Shown: one piece after another, positions 8,698 through 18,343 of the stretch
Position numbering within the stretch: position 1 is the stretch's first letter
Layout: every line of letters starts with the position of its first letter
Assembly: GCF_016907915.1 (NCBI RefSeq)
Contig: NZ_JAFBCW010000028.1
Location: forward strand, 1 to 39,017
DNA from: Desulforadius tongensis
GTDB lineage: Bacteria; Bacillota; Desulfotomaculia; Desulfotomaculales; Desulfohalotomaculaceae
Length of the DNA: 39,017 nt
Direction: 5' to 3'
The notes under the pieces: generated by a model
Database searches by the model: none
Told to the model about the DNA's origin: nothing
Seen by the model: the letters and a program-made list of their open reading frames with translations, nothing else
Position numbers and translations under genes: made by a program

Positions 8698-9879
8698 TTG
8701 TTAAATTTTGAACAGGCTGAAAGAATTAAAAACCTGCCACCGTACTTATTTGCCCGTATTGAAAAATTAATTGCCGAGAAAAAAGAGCAGGGTGTGGATG
8801 TAATTAGCCTGGGTATTGGTGACCCTGATCTTCCCACCCCCGGCCACATTATTGAAGAACTGAAGAAAGAAGCGGAAAACCCAGCTAACCACCAGTACCC
8901 GTCTTCAGTGGGCATGCTCAGCTACCGCCAGGCGGTGGCCGATTTTTACCAGAAGCGTTTTGGGGTAGAACTGGATGCTAAGTCAGAAGTGGTAGCGCTG
9001 ATTGGTTCCAAAGAAGGTATTGCGCACATTTCATGGTGCTACTTAAATCCCGGTGATGTGGTGCTGGTGCCGGATCCCGGCTACCCGGTATACGCCGGCG
9101 GGGCAATTTTAGCCGGGGCAGAACCCTACGCGGTAAAATTAAAAGAGGAAAACGGCTTTAAGCCTAATTATGCCGATATTCCCAGCGAAGTGGCCCGAAA
9201 AGCTAAAATGATGTTTATAAATTATCCCAACAACCCCACCGGGGCCACAGCTGATGTGAAATTTTTTGAAGAAACCGTGGCCTTTGCCAAGGAATATAAC
9301 ATTTTGGTTTGTCACGACAACGCTTATTCAGAAATTGCCTTTGACGGTTATCGTCCGCCCAGCTTTTTGGAAGCCAGAGGTGCCAAAGAGGTGGGTATCG
9401 AATTTGGTTCGGTATCCAAGCCCTATAACATGACCGGCTGGCGTATCGGCTGGGCAGCAGGTCACCCCGAAGTGGTGGAAGCGCTGGGCCGGTTAAAGAG
9501 CAATTTGGACAGCGGACAGTTCCAGGCTGTCCAGTACGCGGCCATTAAAGGGTTAACCGGTCCTCAGGATGCTTTGAAGAAAAACGTGGCCATCTATGAT
9601 GAACGCAGAAAAGTGGTGGTGGAGGGTTTAAACGCCCTGGGTTGGAACGTGCAGGCACCAAAGGCGACCTTCTATGTGTGGGCACCGGTGCCTAAAGGCT
9701 ACACGTCTGCTTCTTTTGCTGAATATGTGATAGAAAAAACCGGTGTGGTTATTACCCCCGGAAATGGTTACGGCGAAAGCGGGGAAGGTTACTTCCGCAT
9801 TTCTTTAACCATTCCCAAGGAGCGCCTGGAAGAGGCCTTTAGAAGGATGAAGGAAAGCCTGGGTAAATTAGAATTTTAA
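8698..9879 (+). CDS. dapL: LL-diaminopimelate aminotransferase
   Basis: DapL transfers an amino group from glutamate to tetrahydrodipicolinate, giving LL-diaminopimelate in one step and bypassing the acylated intermediates. The 393-aa protein is a class I/II PLP aminotransferase: [10 protein letters not shown] near the N-terminus, [22 protein letters not shown], and the PLP lysine in [18 protein letters not shown]. The N-terminus ([22 protein letters not shown]) and the segment [10 protein letters not shown] are typical of the DapL subgroup rather than aspartate aminotransferase. The start is TTG with GGAGG 10 nt upstream. Adjacency to dapF supports the lysine/DAP role. Confidence 0.92.
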   Translation: MLNFEQAERIKNLPPYLFARIEKLIAEKKEQGVDVISLGIGDPDLPTPGHIIEELKKEAENPANHQYPSSVGMLSYRQAVADFYQKRFGVELDAKSEVVALIGSKEGIAHISWCYLNPGDVVLVPDPGYPVYAGGAILAGAEPYAVKLKEENGFKPNYADIPSEVARKAKMMFINYPNNPTGATADVKFFEETVAFAKEYNILVCHDNAYSEIAFDGYRPPSFLEARGAKEVGIEFGSVSKPYNMTGWRIGWAAGHPEVVEALGRLKSNLDSGQFQAVQYAAIKGLTGPQDALKKNVAIYDERRKVVVEGLNALGWNVQAPKATFYVWAPVPKGYTSASFAEYVIEKTGVVITPGNGYGESGEGYFRISLTIPKERLEEAFRRMKESLGKLEF

Positions 9880-9956
9880 TGCAGGCTCTTTGGTTTATAA
9901 AGATTTACTGCTACTTCAGTACAATAAACTACATAAACTTAAGGAGAGAGTAAAAA

Positions 9957-11153
9957 ATGAAACTTGCCGAACGAGCAGCTAAGATTAGCCCCAGTCCTAC
10001 GCTGGCCATCGATTCCAAGGCCAAGCAGTTAAAGGCTGAGGGAGTAAAGGTATTCAATTTTGGGGTTGGGGAGCCGGATTTTGATACCCCGCAGCACATA
10101 AAAGATGCTGCCATTGAAGCCATCAATGCCGGGATGACCAAATATACACCGGCAGCAGGGACACCGCAGTTAAAACAGGCTATTGTGGATAAATTCAAGC
10201 GGGAAAACGGGCTGGATTACGAGCCGGCGCAAATAGTGGTATCGGCCGGTGCTAAGCACTCGCTGTATAACGCCTTTCAAGTGCTGGTGGAAGATGGTGA
10301 CGAGGTGGTTTTGCCTGCACCGTTCTGGGTTAGTCACCTGGAACAGATTAAAATCACCGGTGCCAAGCCGGTTATTGTGATGACTACCGAAGAAAACGGT
10401 TTTAAAATGACCCCGCAGCAGCTTAGGGAAGCCATTACTCCCAAAACAAAGGTGGTGCTGTTAAACAGTCCCAGCAACCCCACCGGTGGAGTTTACACCA
10501 GGGAAGAACTGGAAGCGCTGGGTAAAGTGATATTGGAACATGATAATATCATCGTCATATCCGACGAAATATATGAAAAACTGATATATGACGGCATGGA
10601 ACATATCAGTATTGCCAGCCTGAGTGAGGAATTAAAAGAGCGCACCGTGGTGATTAACGGGGTATCCAAGGCCTACTCCATGACCGGTTGGCGCATTGGT
10701 TATGCCGCTGCTCCCCTGGAAATCGCCAAAGCCATGGCTAATTTACAAAGTCATTCCACCAGCAACCCCACATCCATTGCCCAGGCTGCCAGTATAGCAG
10801 CCCTTAATGGGCCCCAACAGCCGGTGGAGGAAATGAAAAAGGAGTTTGTAAAAAGGCGGGACTACATGCTGGAAAGATTGCTATCCATTGCCGGCATCAG
10901 TTGTCCCAAACCCAATGGTGCTTTTTACCTGTTCCCCAACGTAAGTGCGTACTTTGGCAAAAGCTATCGAGGGAAGGAGATAAACAGCGCCACTGACCTG
11001 GCTGCTGTGCTGCTGGATGAGGTTCAGGTGGCTGTGGTTCCCGGTGTTGCCTTTGGTAATGATGATTTCCTGCGCTTTTCCTATGCCACTGATATGGAAA
11101 CCATTACCGAGGCCATGAACCGGATTGAAAAGGTTTTGGCAGAGGTAAAATAA
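9957..11153 (+). CDS. Class I PLP aminotransferase, probable aspartate aminotransferase
   Basis: The 398-aa protein begins KLAERAAKISPSPTLAIDSKAKQLKAEG and contains VFNFGVGEPDFDTP, SPSNPTGGVY, SDEIYEKLIYDG and the PLP lysine in GVSKAYSMTGWRIGYAA. These match the Bacillus/Thermus type (Ibeta) aspartate aminotransferases that interconvert aspartate and oxaloacetate. Aspartate is the entry metabolite of the lysine pathway, which fits the placement just after dapL. Close relatives include prephenate/arogenate-active enzymes, so the substrate is not certain. The ATG at 9957 has GGAGAG about 9 nt upstream. Confidence 0.88.
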   Translation: MKLAERAAKISPSPTLAIDSKAKQLKAEGVKVFNFGVGEPDFDTPQHIKDAAIEAINAGMTKYTPAAGTPQLKQAIVDKFKRENGLDYEPAQIVVSAGAKHSLYNAFQVLVEDGDEVVLPAPFWVSHLEQIKITGAKPVIVMTTEENGFKMTPQQLREAITPKTKVVLLNSPSNPTGGVYTREELEALGKVILEHDNIIVISDEIYEKLIYDGMEHISIASLSEELKERTVVINGVSKAYSMTGWRIGYAAAPLEIAKAMANLQSHSTSNPTSIAQAASIAALNGPQQPVEEMKKEFVKRRDYMLERLLSIAGISCPKPNGAFYLFPNVSAYFGKSYRGKEINSATDLAAVLLDEVQVAVVPGVAFGNDDFLRFSYATDMETITEAMNRIEKVLAEVK

Positions 11154-11172
11154 GCTGTATTTTTTAAACACA

Positions 11173-11203
11173 ACCCTTCCTTAGCCAGGAAGGGTAATTT
11201 TAT
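11173..11203 (+). terminator. Intrinsic terminator after the aminotransferase gene
   Basis: ACCCTTCC (11173-11180) pairs with GGAAGGGT (11188-11195) around a 7-nt loop and is followed by AATTTTAT. It ends the dap/aminotransferase unit before the yicC block. Confidence 0.75.
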
Positions 11204-11318
11204 GCTGTTTATTGCATTGTTCTTTAAAAATAAAGGATTTTCGTTTTAAAAGTAGAAAAATTATCTTTAAGGTAAATAATCAATAATATATTATTAATAT
11301 ACTGGGTGGTGAAAGACT

Positions 11319-12197
11319 TTGCTCAAAAGCATGACCGGGTATGGCCGGGGAGAGGCCGGTGCCTGTGGTCGCAAATTTACCGTGGAGCTGAAGTCAGTTA
11401 ATCATCGCTTTTGCGAAGTGATGATCCGTTTGCCCCGGGTGATGTCGCCTTTGGAAGACCGTATCCGCCGTGTAATTCAAAAACGCATCAGCCGGGGGCG
11501 GGTTGATGGCTATATTTCAATTGAAGAAACAGAACAAAAAACCCAACAGGTAAAAGTTGACAAAAACCTGGCAGTGGCTTATTATAAGGCAATGAAAGAA
11601 TTAGAGAGTTTACTGCCTATAACCGGCCAAATTGAGCTTAGAGACATTATAAATCTGCCCAATGTATTAGTTCTGGAAGAACCGGCAGAAGATTTGGAAG
11701 AATGGTGGCCGGCAGTGGAAGAAGCAGTGAATGAAGCCCTGGATAAACTTGTTCAAATGCGCGCTGCCGAGGGTGAGCAGCTGGAAGCAGATTTGAAAAA
11801 ACGGATGGAAAAAATCAGGCGGTGTAACGATGAAATTCGCAAACGTGCCCCAGAGGTGGTGGAAGACTATCGGAAACGTTTAAACCAGCGGCTGGCCCAC
11901 TGGAAAGGCGAAGGGATGCTGGATGAAAACCGCATGGCAGCGGAAGTGGCCATCTTCGCAGAGCGGGCCAACATCACCGAGGAAACCGTTCGTTTAAACA
12001 GTCATTTAAATCAAATGGCCAAATGTCTTCAGTCTGAAGAACCGGTGGGCCGCAAATTGGATTTTTTAGTACAGGAAATGAACAGGGAGATTAATACCAT
12101 TGGTTCAAAGGGTAATGACCTGGAAATTTCTAAATTAGTTGTTAATGTTAAGAGCGAAATAGAAAAGATACGGGAACAGGTACAAAACATTGAATAG
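11319..12197 (+). CDS. yicC: YicC/YloC family endoribonuclease-like protein
   Basis: The 292-aa protein begins LKSMTGYGRGEA, the hallmark of the YicC family, and ends with the DUF1732 region (GRKLDFLVQEMNREINTIGSK, then SKLVVNVKSEIEKIREQVQNIE). E. coli YicC is linked to small-RNA decay, and family members act as endoribonucleases. The middle is helical and charged. TTG at 11319 gives the family-typical N-terminus. It opens the long housekeeping block and precedes remA and gmk, exactly as yloC-remA-gmk in Bacillus. The upstream 115 bp is very AT-rich, with a 14-bp palindrome (AATAATATATTATT), and probably holds the promoter. Confidence 0.92.
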   Translation: MLKSMTGYGRGEAGACGRKFTVELKSVNHRFCEVMIRLPRVMSPLEDRIRRVIQKRISRGRVDGYISIEETEQKTQQVKVDKNLAVAYYKAMKELESLLPITGQIELRDIINLPNVLVLEEPAEDLEEWWPAVEEAVNEALDKLVQMRAAEGEQLEADLKKRMEKIRRCNDEIRKRAPEVVEDYRKRLNQRLAHWKGEGMLDENRMAAEVAIFAERANITEETVRLNSHLNQMAKCLQSEEPVGRKLDFLVQEMNREINTIGSKGNDLEISKLVVNVKSEIEKIREQVQNIE

Positions 12198-12307
12198 TAA
12201 CTTTTCCAAAAATGAACCCCCGGCATCCATTTATAATGGCAAATGCTTTTGAGTGAGTGTTCGGGCATATAAGTACAGTTGAAAAGATGAGGGAGGGGAC
12301 ATATTTT

Positions 12308-12580
12308 ATGGATATTAAATTGATAAACATTGGTTTTGGTAATATTGTTTCGGCAAACAGGATTATAGCCATTGTAAGCCCGGAATCTGCGCCCATAAAG
12401 CGGATAATAACCGAGGCCCGGGAGCGCGGAATGCTTATTGATGCCACCTACGGCAGGCGTACCCGTGCGGTTATTATAACCGACAGTGATCATGTAATTT
12501 TGTCAGCCGTGCAGCCTGAAACGGTGGCCAACCGCTTGATAACCAAGGAATCTAATACCCAGGAAGAGTATAACGACTAG
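12308..12580 (+). CDS. remA: RemA/DUF370 family DNA-binding regulator
   Basis: The 90-aa protein contains [43 protein letters not shown] and [11 protein letters not shown], nearly the consensus of the RemA family. In Bacillus, RemA is a ring-forming DNA-binding activator of biofilm matrix and osmoprotection genes. The frame is open 17 codons upstream, but GGGAGGGG placed 8 nt before the ATG at 12308 and the family start decide this start. It sits between yicC and gmk as in most Firmicutes. A role in controlling the betaine transporter at 30-33 kb is possible by analogy with Bacillus but not shown here. Confidence 0.94.
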   Translation: MDIKLINIGFGNIVSANRIIAIVSPESAPIKRIITEARERGMLIDATYGRRTRAVIITDSDHVILSAVQPETVANRLITKESNTQEEYND

Positions 12581-12581
12581 C

Positions 12582-13196
12582 ATGGTTAAAAAGGGTATAT
12601 TATTGGTATTATCGGGGCCTTCTGGGGCGGGTAAGGGTACTGTTTGCCAAGCCTTAATACAGGATAACAGTTCAATACATTTATCCATATCGGTTACAAC
12701 AAGGGCCCCGCGACCCGGTGAACAGCACGGCAAAAATTACTTCTTTATCAGCCGGGAAGAATTTGAACAAATGGTGGCACAAGACCAGCTTTTGGAATGG
12801 GCTAAGGTATATGATAATTATTACGGAACACCGCGCCGGTGGGTAGAGGAAAAATTGGTCCAGGGTGAAGATGTGCTGCTGGAAATTGACATTCAAGGGG
12901 CCCTGCAGATTAAGAAAAAATACCCCGATTGTATTTTGGTGTTTATTGTACCGCCTTCTATAAACGAGCTGCAGGCCCGCTTGATAAGTCGTGGTACGGA
13001 CTGTGATGATGTTATTAAAAGACGGTTGAGCTGTGTGGAAGGGGAACTGCAGGAAATTCCCAAGTATGACTTTATAGTTGTTAATGACAAACTGGAAGAA
13101 GCGGTAAATGAAGTGAAGGCCATTATTACCGCTGAAAAATGCAGGCCAAAATACTTTGATTTGCAGAAATATTTACAGTGGGGAGGTTTGTCATGA
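12582..13196 (+). CDS. gmk: Guanylate kinase
   Basis: Phosphorylates GMP to GDP with ATP. The 204-aa protein has the P-loop GPSGAGKGT near residue 13, the GMP-binding segment TTRAPRPGEQHGKNYFF, and the lid region with SRGTDCDDVIKRRL. It starts 1 nt after the remA stop, and its TGA overlaps the ATG of rpoZ (ATGA), so the three genes are probably translated from one message. Its ribosome binding site is weak (AGGAAGAG far upstream), consistent with coupling to remA. Confidence 0.96.
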   Translation: MVKKGILLVLSGPSGAGKGTVCQALIQDNSSIHLSISVTTRAPRPGEQHGKNYFFISREEFEQMVAQDQLLEWAKVYDNYYGTPRRWVEEKLVQGEDVLLEIDIQGALQIKKKYPDCILVFIVPPSINELQARLISRGTDCDDVIKRRLSCVEGELQEIPKYDFIVVNDKLEEAVNEVKAIITAEKCRPKYFDLQKYLQWGGLS

Positions 13197-13390
13197 ACCG
13201 CATTTCGCTGGATGAACTGTTGAAAAAAGCAGACAGCCGCTACAGTTTGGTAGTGGCCACCGCTAAAAGAGCCAGGGAGCTAACCGATATGCAGGAATTG
13301 GAAGATGAGAAAACAACGGGCAGGAAGGTGGTATCTGCTGCTCTGGAAGAAATTGCTAGTGGTAAAATTGAGATCAGTTATCCAAAATAA
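13193..13390 (+). CDS. rpoZ: RNA polymerase omega subunit
   Basis: A 65-aa protein, NRISLDELLKKADSRYSLVVATAKRAREL followed by KVVSAALEEIASGKIEI, that matches the small omega subunit which helps assemble RNA polymerase by chaperoning beta-prime. The ATG at 13193 overlaps the gmk stop by ATGA and has GGGAGG 7 nt upstream. An in-frame ATG 15 nt earlier would lie before that ribosome binding site. The gmk-rpoZ-coaBC order is standard. Confidence 0.93.
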   Translation: MNRISLDELLKKADSRYSLVVATAKRARELTDMQELEDEKTTGRKVVSAALEEIASGKIEISYPK

Positions 13391-13424
13391 TTTAAATACA
13401 CGGAATTGATGGAGGTTTTACAGT

Positions 13425-14627
13425 GTGTTAACCGGCAAAAAAATTACAGTGGGTATCGCCGGGGGTATCGCCGCATATAAAGCGGCAGAATTGGTTAGCG
13501 GCCTGGTTAAGAACGGTGCCGACGTGCGGGTGGTAATGACTGCTTCGGCCCGGGAATTTATACAGCCGTTAACTTTTTCCGCGCTGTCAGGAAATACGGT
13601 GTATACAGATATGTTTGATTCATCGCACCGGTATGGGGTAACGCATATAGAATTGGCTCAAAATGCAGATTTATTGGTGGTGGCTCCGGCCACCGCCAAT
13701 ATTATTGCCAAGGCTGCCAATGGTATCGCCGATGATCTGCTGTCCACAATTATACTGGCGGCCAATATCCCCGTGATGATATGCCCGGCAATGAATACCG
13801 TGATGTACAATAACCCAGTGGTGCAGCAGAACATTGAAAAACTGTGCCAGCTGGGTTGCCGTATTGTGGGGCCCAACAGCGGCATACTGGCCTGCGGGGC
13901 CAAAGGACCGGGCCGCATGAGTGAGCCCCGGGAAATACTGCAGGCCATTAAACGTTTTTTTGCCCCTGACTTGGCCGGTGTAAATATACTGGTATCGGCA
14001 GGTCCAACCAGGGAACCGCTGGATCCGGTGCGTTACCTTACCAACCGCAGTTCCGGTAAAATGGGTTACAATTTAGCCCGGGCTGCTGCCGAACGGGGGG
14101 GCAATGTGGTGCTGGTGAGCGGGCCGGTTAACCTGCCGCCGCCGGCGGGAGTGGAGTTAATTAAAGTGGAAACCGCCGAGCAGATGCGCCGGGCCATGCT
14201 GGATAATTTTTCTGCGGCGGATATAGTGCTGAAGGCTGCTGCAGTGGCGGATTATCGTCCCAAGCATGCGGCCGGCGAAAAAATAAAAAAGAATGACGAT
14301 GCCGTGGCTTTGCAGTTGGTAAAAAACCCCGATATACTGGCTGAACTGGGGCAGTTGAAAAAACATCAAATACTGGTGGGTTTTGCTGCCGAAACCGGTA
14401 ATATTCAGGAATATGCCCGGAAAAAGTTGGAACAAAAAAATTTAGACATGATAGTGGCCAACAACGTCAGTGAAGAGGGAGCGGGGTTTGATGTTGACAC
14501 TAATATTGTCACCATTATTTACCGGAACGGTGATATGAAAAAACTGCCCCGGATGAGTAAGTATGCAGTGGCTCAAAGCATATTGGATGAAGTGACAGCA
14601 TACCGGAGTGAACGGTTTGGGAAATAA
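13425..14627 (+). CDS. coaBC: Bifunctional phosphopantothenoylcysteine decarboxylase / phosphopantothenate-cysteine ligase
   Basis: Catalyses two consecutive steps of coenzyme A synthesis. The 400-aa protein has an N-terminal flavin-dependent CoaC domain (about 1-180) with GGIAAYKAAELVSGLVK, THIELAQNADLLVVAPATANI and PAMNTVMYNNPVV. The C-terminal CoaB domain (about 185-400) has VSAGPTREPLDPVRYLTNRS, MGYNLARAAAERG and KKNDDAVALQLVKNPDIL. The GTG start follows GGAGG by 9 nt. It overlaps the start of priA. Confidence 0.95.
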   Translation: MLTGKKITVGIAGGIAAYKAAELVSGLVKNGADVRVVMTASAREFIQPLTFSALSGNTVYTDMFDSSHRYGVTHIELAQNADLLVVAPATANIIAKAANGIADDLLSTIILAANIPVMICPAMNTVMYNNPVVQQNIEKLCQLGCRIVGPNSGILACGAKGPGRMSEPREILQAIKRFFAPDLAGVNILVSAGPTREPLDPVRYLTNRSSGKMGYNLARAAAERGGNVVLVSGPVNLPPPAGVELIKVETAEQMRRAMLDNFSAADIVLKAAAVADYRPKHAAGEKIKKNDDAVALQLVKNPDILAELGQLKKHQILVGFAAETGNIQEYARKKLEQKNLDMIVANNVSEEGAGFDVDTNIVTIIYRNGDMKKLPRMSKYAVAQSILDEVTAYRSERFGK

Positions 14628-16830
14628 CAAGTATGCGGAGGTATTCGTTGAGATACCCAGCCGGCAGCTGGACAGGCCCTTTCATTACATTGTTCCACAG
14701 CATTTACAGCCGCTGCCGGTGGGCAGCAGGGTGCTGGTGCCTTTTGGGTCCCGTACGGTTCCCGGGTATGTAGTGGATTACTCGCTGCCGCCGGAGGGGG
14801 TAAAAGTAAAACCGGTGCAGAAAGTACTGGGAGAAGGTTTAACCCCTGAATTATTGGAATTGGCCCGGTGGTTATCCACTAGATATTTTTGTACCTTTGC
14901 AGAAAGTTTACACTGCGTACTGGGACCGGGAAGAGAGAAAAAGCGGGTGCCCCGGGGATTGTATGCAGCGGTGGAAAAACAGCAGTTGGCAGCGTTAAGT
15001 GTTACGCCCAAACAGCGCGGGGTGCTGGAAACTGCCCTGGCCAGGCCGGGGTTAAACAGAACCCAATTGGCCCGGGCTGCGGGTGTTTCGGCATCCACCG
15101 TGGGAACACTGTTAAAGAAAAAATTATTAAAGTGGGCGGCCGGTGATACTGCCGTCAATAATGAAGAAACCAGGGCGGAAAAACCTCCCCCGCTGACGCT
15201 GGAGCAGCAGGAAGTGGTTGGACATTTAAAAAGGGCCATAAGCAGGGGGGGGTACGGTGCTTTCTTACTGCACGGTGTCACCGGCAGCGGTAAAACGGAA
15301 GTGTATTTGGCAGCCATTGCAGAGGTGTTGAAAAGGGGCAAGCAGGCCATTGTGCTGGTGCCGGAAATATCTTTGACGCCCCAAATGGTGTCTGTTTTTT
15401 GCCGGCGGTTTGGCAGTAAAGTGGCGGTGCTGCACAGCAGGCTTTCCGCGGGGGAAAGATATGGTGAACACCGGCGCATTCAAAGGGGAGAAGCCCTGGT
15501 AGTGCTGGGTGCCCGCTCGGCGGTATTTGCACCGGTGCCTAAATTAGGTATTGTTATTATAGATGAAGAGCATGAACCAATGTATAAACAGGAGGAAAAC
15601 CCCAAGTACCATGCCCGGGAAGTGGCTGTTCAGCGGGCCCGGATAACAGGGGCGGTGGTACTGCTGGCCAGTGCCACCCCGGCGCTGGAAAGTTACTGCC
15701 GGGCGGAACCCGGAGGCCCTTACCGGCTGTTGACCATGACCAAGCGGGTAAAAAATTTACCCCTGCCCAGGGTGGAAGTGGTGGATATGCGCCGGGAAAT
15801 GGATGCCGGAAACCGCGGTATTTTCAGCCGGCTGCTGCTGGAAAAAATAACGGAGCGGCTTGAACAGCGGCAGCAGGTGGTGCTGTTTATAAACCGGCGG
15901 GGCTTTGCCACCTTTATTGTATGCCGTAAATGCGGACTGGTGCTGAAATGCCCCCACTGTGACATCTCATTAACTTACCATTATGATGGTTTCATGCGCT
16001 GCCACTACTGCAATTACAACCAGCGCGCGCCGGAGATCTGTCCCCGGTGCAGTGATGATGCCATTGGTTACTTTGGCGCCGGCACCCAAAAGGTGGAACA
16101 GGAAATAAGACGCTGTTTTCCCCAGGCCAGGGTGCTGCGCATGGATGGTGACACCACCGGCCGCAAGGGAGCACACCAAGAAATTATTGCTGCCTTTAAG
16201 GAAGGCCGGGGGGATATACTGGTGGGAACCCAGATGATTGCCAAGGGTTTGGATATGCCCAATGTCACCCTGGTGGGTGTGGTTAATGCGGATACCATGC
16301 TGTACATGCCGGAATTCAGGGCGGCGGAACGTACTTTTCAGCTGTTAACCCAGGTGGCCGGGAGAGCGGGGCGCGGCCGGTATCCCGGTGAAACGGTAAT
16401 TCAAACCCACAGCCCGGAACATTATAGTATAATATATGCCAGAAACCATGATTTCCTCAGCTTTTATAACCAGGAAATGCAGCTGCGCCGGGCGCTGAAA
16501 TACCCGCCCTTTTATTACCTTTCCCGGGTGCTGGTTAGTGGTGAAAACCACCAGCGGGTGGAGAAGGCGGCCCGGGAAATCAGGCATCTGCTGGATCAGC
16601 TGGCCGGGGCAGTTGAACAAGAGGAGAAGAAAGTGATAGTAATGGGTCCCGCGCCTTCAACGCTGTCAAAGATACAGAAACGCTACCGCTGGCAGGTGCT
16701 GATAAAGGGGCGCATGGCCGGCAGTGTGCGTCAAGTAACGGCAGAGGCGGTGCAGCTGTGGGGGCGGAAGAGCGGAGGAAGAAGTGAAGTGAGCGTAAGC
16801 GTTGACATAGATCCGCAGTTTTTGATTTAA
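14617..16830 (+). CDS. priA: Primosomal protein N' (replication restart helicase PriA)
   Basis: PriA recognises stalled forks and loads the replicative helicase. The 737-aa protein has an N-terminal 3'-end-binding domain (EVFVEIPSRQLDRPFHY), the helicase P-loop GVTGSGKTEVYL, the DEEH box (IVIIDEEHEPMYKQEE) and motif VVLLASATPALESY. A cysteine-rich zinc insert follows (CRKCG, CPHC, CHYC, CPRC) and then the second RecA lobe (VGTQMIAKGLDMPNVTLVGV, QVAGRAGRG). TTG at 14617 is preferred to GTG at 14608 because GGAG overlaps the latter. The start overlaps coaBC by 11 nt. Confidence 0.96.
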   Translation: MGNNKYAEVFVEIPSRQLDRPFHYIVPQHLQPLPVGSRVLVPFGSRTVPGYVVDYSLPPEGVKVKPVQKVLGEGLTPELLELARWLSTRYFCTFAESLHCVLGPGREKKRVPRGLYAAVEKQQLAALSVTPKQRGVLETALARPGLNRTQLARAAGVSASTVGTLLKKKLLKWAAGDTAVNNEETRAEKPPPLTLEQQEVVGHLKRAISRGGYGAFLLHGVTGSGKTEVYLAAIAEVLKRGKQAIVLVPEISLTPQMVSVFCRRFGSKVAVLHSRLSAGERYGEHRRIQRGEALVVLGARSAVFAPVPKLGIVIIDEEHEPMYKQEENPKYHAREVAVQRARITGAVVLLASATPALESYCRAEPGGPYRLLTMTKRVKNLPLPRVEVVDMRREMDAGNRGIFSRLLLEKITERLEQRQQVVLFINRRGFATFIVCRKCGLVLKCPHCDISLTYHYDGFMRCHYCNYNQRAPEICPRCSDDAIGYFGAGTQKVEQEIRRCFPQARVLRMDGDTTGRKGAHQEIIAAFKEGRGDILVGTQMIAKGLDMPNVTLVGVVNADTMLYMPEFRAAERTFQLLTQVAGRAGRGRYPGETVIQTHSPEHYSIIYARNHDFLSFYNQEMQLRRALKYPPFYYLSRVLVSGENHQRVEKAAREIRHLLDQLAGAVEQEEKKVIVMGPAPSTLSKIQKRYRWQVLIKGRMAGSVRQVTAEAVQLWGRKSGGRSEVSVSVDIDPQFLI

Positions 16831-16924
16831 AGCAGCACAAACCCAGCCAGCGCTGTGCAGATGCTGCCGGGCTCAGCAGGATAACTTTTAGGGTAGAACA
16901 AAGATTTGAAGGGTGGCGGAAAAA

Positions 16925-17380
16925 ATGGCCGTTTATGAAATTGTTAAGAACGGGGATCCGGTACTGCGGGAAAAAGCCAAGGAAGTGCCTAAAATTACCC
17001 CGAACATTAAAAAACTGCTTGATAATATGCGCGATACCATGTACGCCAATAAAGGCGTGGGTTTGGCCGCGCCGCAAATTGGCGTTTCCAAGCGCGTGAT
17101 AGTTGTAGACGTGGGAGAAGGACTGTTTGAATTAATTAACCCGGTAATAACTGAAAGCGAAGGAGTGGAAACTGACCTGGAAGGCTGCTTATCCATTCCG
17201 GGAGTGGTGGGTGAAGTGGCCAGGGCTGCCTCGGTGGTGGTGAAAGGTTTAAACCGTGACGGTAAAAAAGTGCGGATCAATGCCAGGGGCTTTCTTGCCC
17301 GGGCCTTTCAGCACGAGATTGATCATTTAGACGGAATATTATTTATCGATAAAGCTCAAAATGTGCGGAAGGAAGGATAA
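16925..17380 (+). CDS. def: Peptide deformylase
   Basis: Removes the formyl group from nascent N-terminal methionine. The 151-aa protein has the three signature motifs [10 protein letters not shown] (motif 1), EGCLSIPG with the metal-binding Cys (motif 2) and QHEIDHLDG with the two metal-binding His (motif 3). ATG at 16925 is chosen because GAAGGGTGG lies about 8 nt upstream and the product then begins [20 protein letters not shown], as in relatives. It is paired with fmt 6 nt downstream, which supplies the opposite reaction in initiation. Confidence 0.97.
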   Translation: MAVYEIVKNGDPVLREKAKEVPKITPNIKKLLDNMRDTMYANKGVGLAAPQIGVSKRVIVVDVGEGLFELINPVITESEGVETDLEGCLSIPGVVGEVARAASVVVKGLNRDGKKVRINARGFLARAFQHEIDHLDGILFIDKAQNVRKEG

Positions 17381-17386
17381 TCTTTA

Positions 17387-18343
17387 ATGCGTATTGTGTA
17401 CATGGGAACGCCGGACTTTGCCGTGCCCTGTTTAGAAAAAATTATGGAACAAAAACACCATTTGCTGGCAGTGATTACTCAACCGGACCGCCCAAAGGGC
17501 AGGGGGAAAAAGCTGCAGCCGCCGCCGGTGAAAGTTGTGGCTGAAAGTTACAACCTGCCGGTTTACCAACCGGAAAAGATTAAAACGGCACAGTTTTTAC
17601 AAACCTTAAAAGAATTAAACCCGGAACTGATAGTGGTGGTGGCCTATGGTAAAATACTGCCAAAGGAAATACTGGATTTGCCTCCCCTGGGTTGTGTAAA
17701 TGTTCATGCTTCGCTGCTTCCCAAGTACCGGGGAGCGGCTCCCATTCACTGGGCAGTGATCAACGGGGAAAAAGAAACCGGGGTCACCACCATGTACATG
17801 AATGAGGGTATGGATACCGGTGACATGATATTATCCAAATCAATCCCCATTGATGATGACGATACCGTGGGAGAGGTGCATGACAGGCTGGCTGCGTTGG
17901 GAGCGGAAGTGTTGGGTGAAACTCTAACCCTTATTGCCAGCGGCAGCGCTCCCCGTGTTCCGCAGGATCACAGTCAGGCCACCTATGCGCCGATACTCAA
18001 GCGGGAGCACGAGCTGATAAACTGGAACCGTTCTGCCCGGGAAATTAAAAATCAAATCCGGGGCATGAACCCGTGGCCGGGCACTTATACCAAATTGGAA
18101 GGTAGGGTGCTGAAAATATGGCGGGCGGAAATTGTGGCCGGCAGCAGTAAGGAAAAGCCCGGTACGGTAATTTCTTCTACAAATGATCAACTGGTGGTCC
18201 AAACCGGGGCCGGCTGCCTGTCAATCACCGAACTGCAGCTGCAGGGCAGCAAACGGCTGGGTATCTGTGACTTTTTACGGGGCAGAAAGGTGCCCCCGGG
18301 TACCGTATTGGGGGCTGAGGGAGGTAATGATATTAATGATTAG
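17387..18343 (+). CDS. fmt: Methionyl-tRNA formyltransferase
   Basis: Formylates initiator Met-tRNA with 10-formyl-tetrahydrofolate. The 318-aa protein has RIVYMGTPDFAVPCLEKI at its N-terminus, the folate-site motif NVHASLLPKYRGAAPIHWAVINGE, TTMYMNEGMDTGDMIL, and the C-terminal tRNA-binding domain after IRGMNPWPGTYTKLEG. It follows def by 6 nt, and its stop codon is overlapped by the start of the DUF116 gene, suggesting translational coupling. Confidence 0.97.
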   Translation: MRIVYMGTPDFAVPCLEKIMEQKHHLLAVITQPDRPKGRGKKLQPPPVKVVAESYNLPVYQPEKIKTAQFLQTLKELNPELIVVVAYGKILPKEILDLPPLGCVNVHASLLPKYRGAAPIHWAVINGEKETGVTTMYMNEGMDTGDMILSKSIPIDDDDTVGEVHDRLAALGAEVLGETLTLIASGSAPRVPQDHSQATYAPILKREHELINWNRSAREIKNQIRGMNPWPGTYTKLEGRVLKIWRAEIVAGSSKEKPGTVISSTNDQLVVQTGAGCLSITELQLQGSKRLGICDFLRGRKVPPGTVLGAEGGNDIND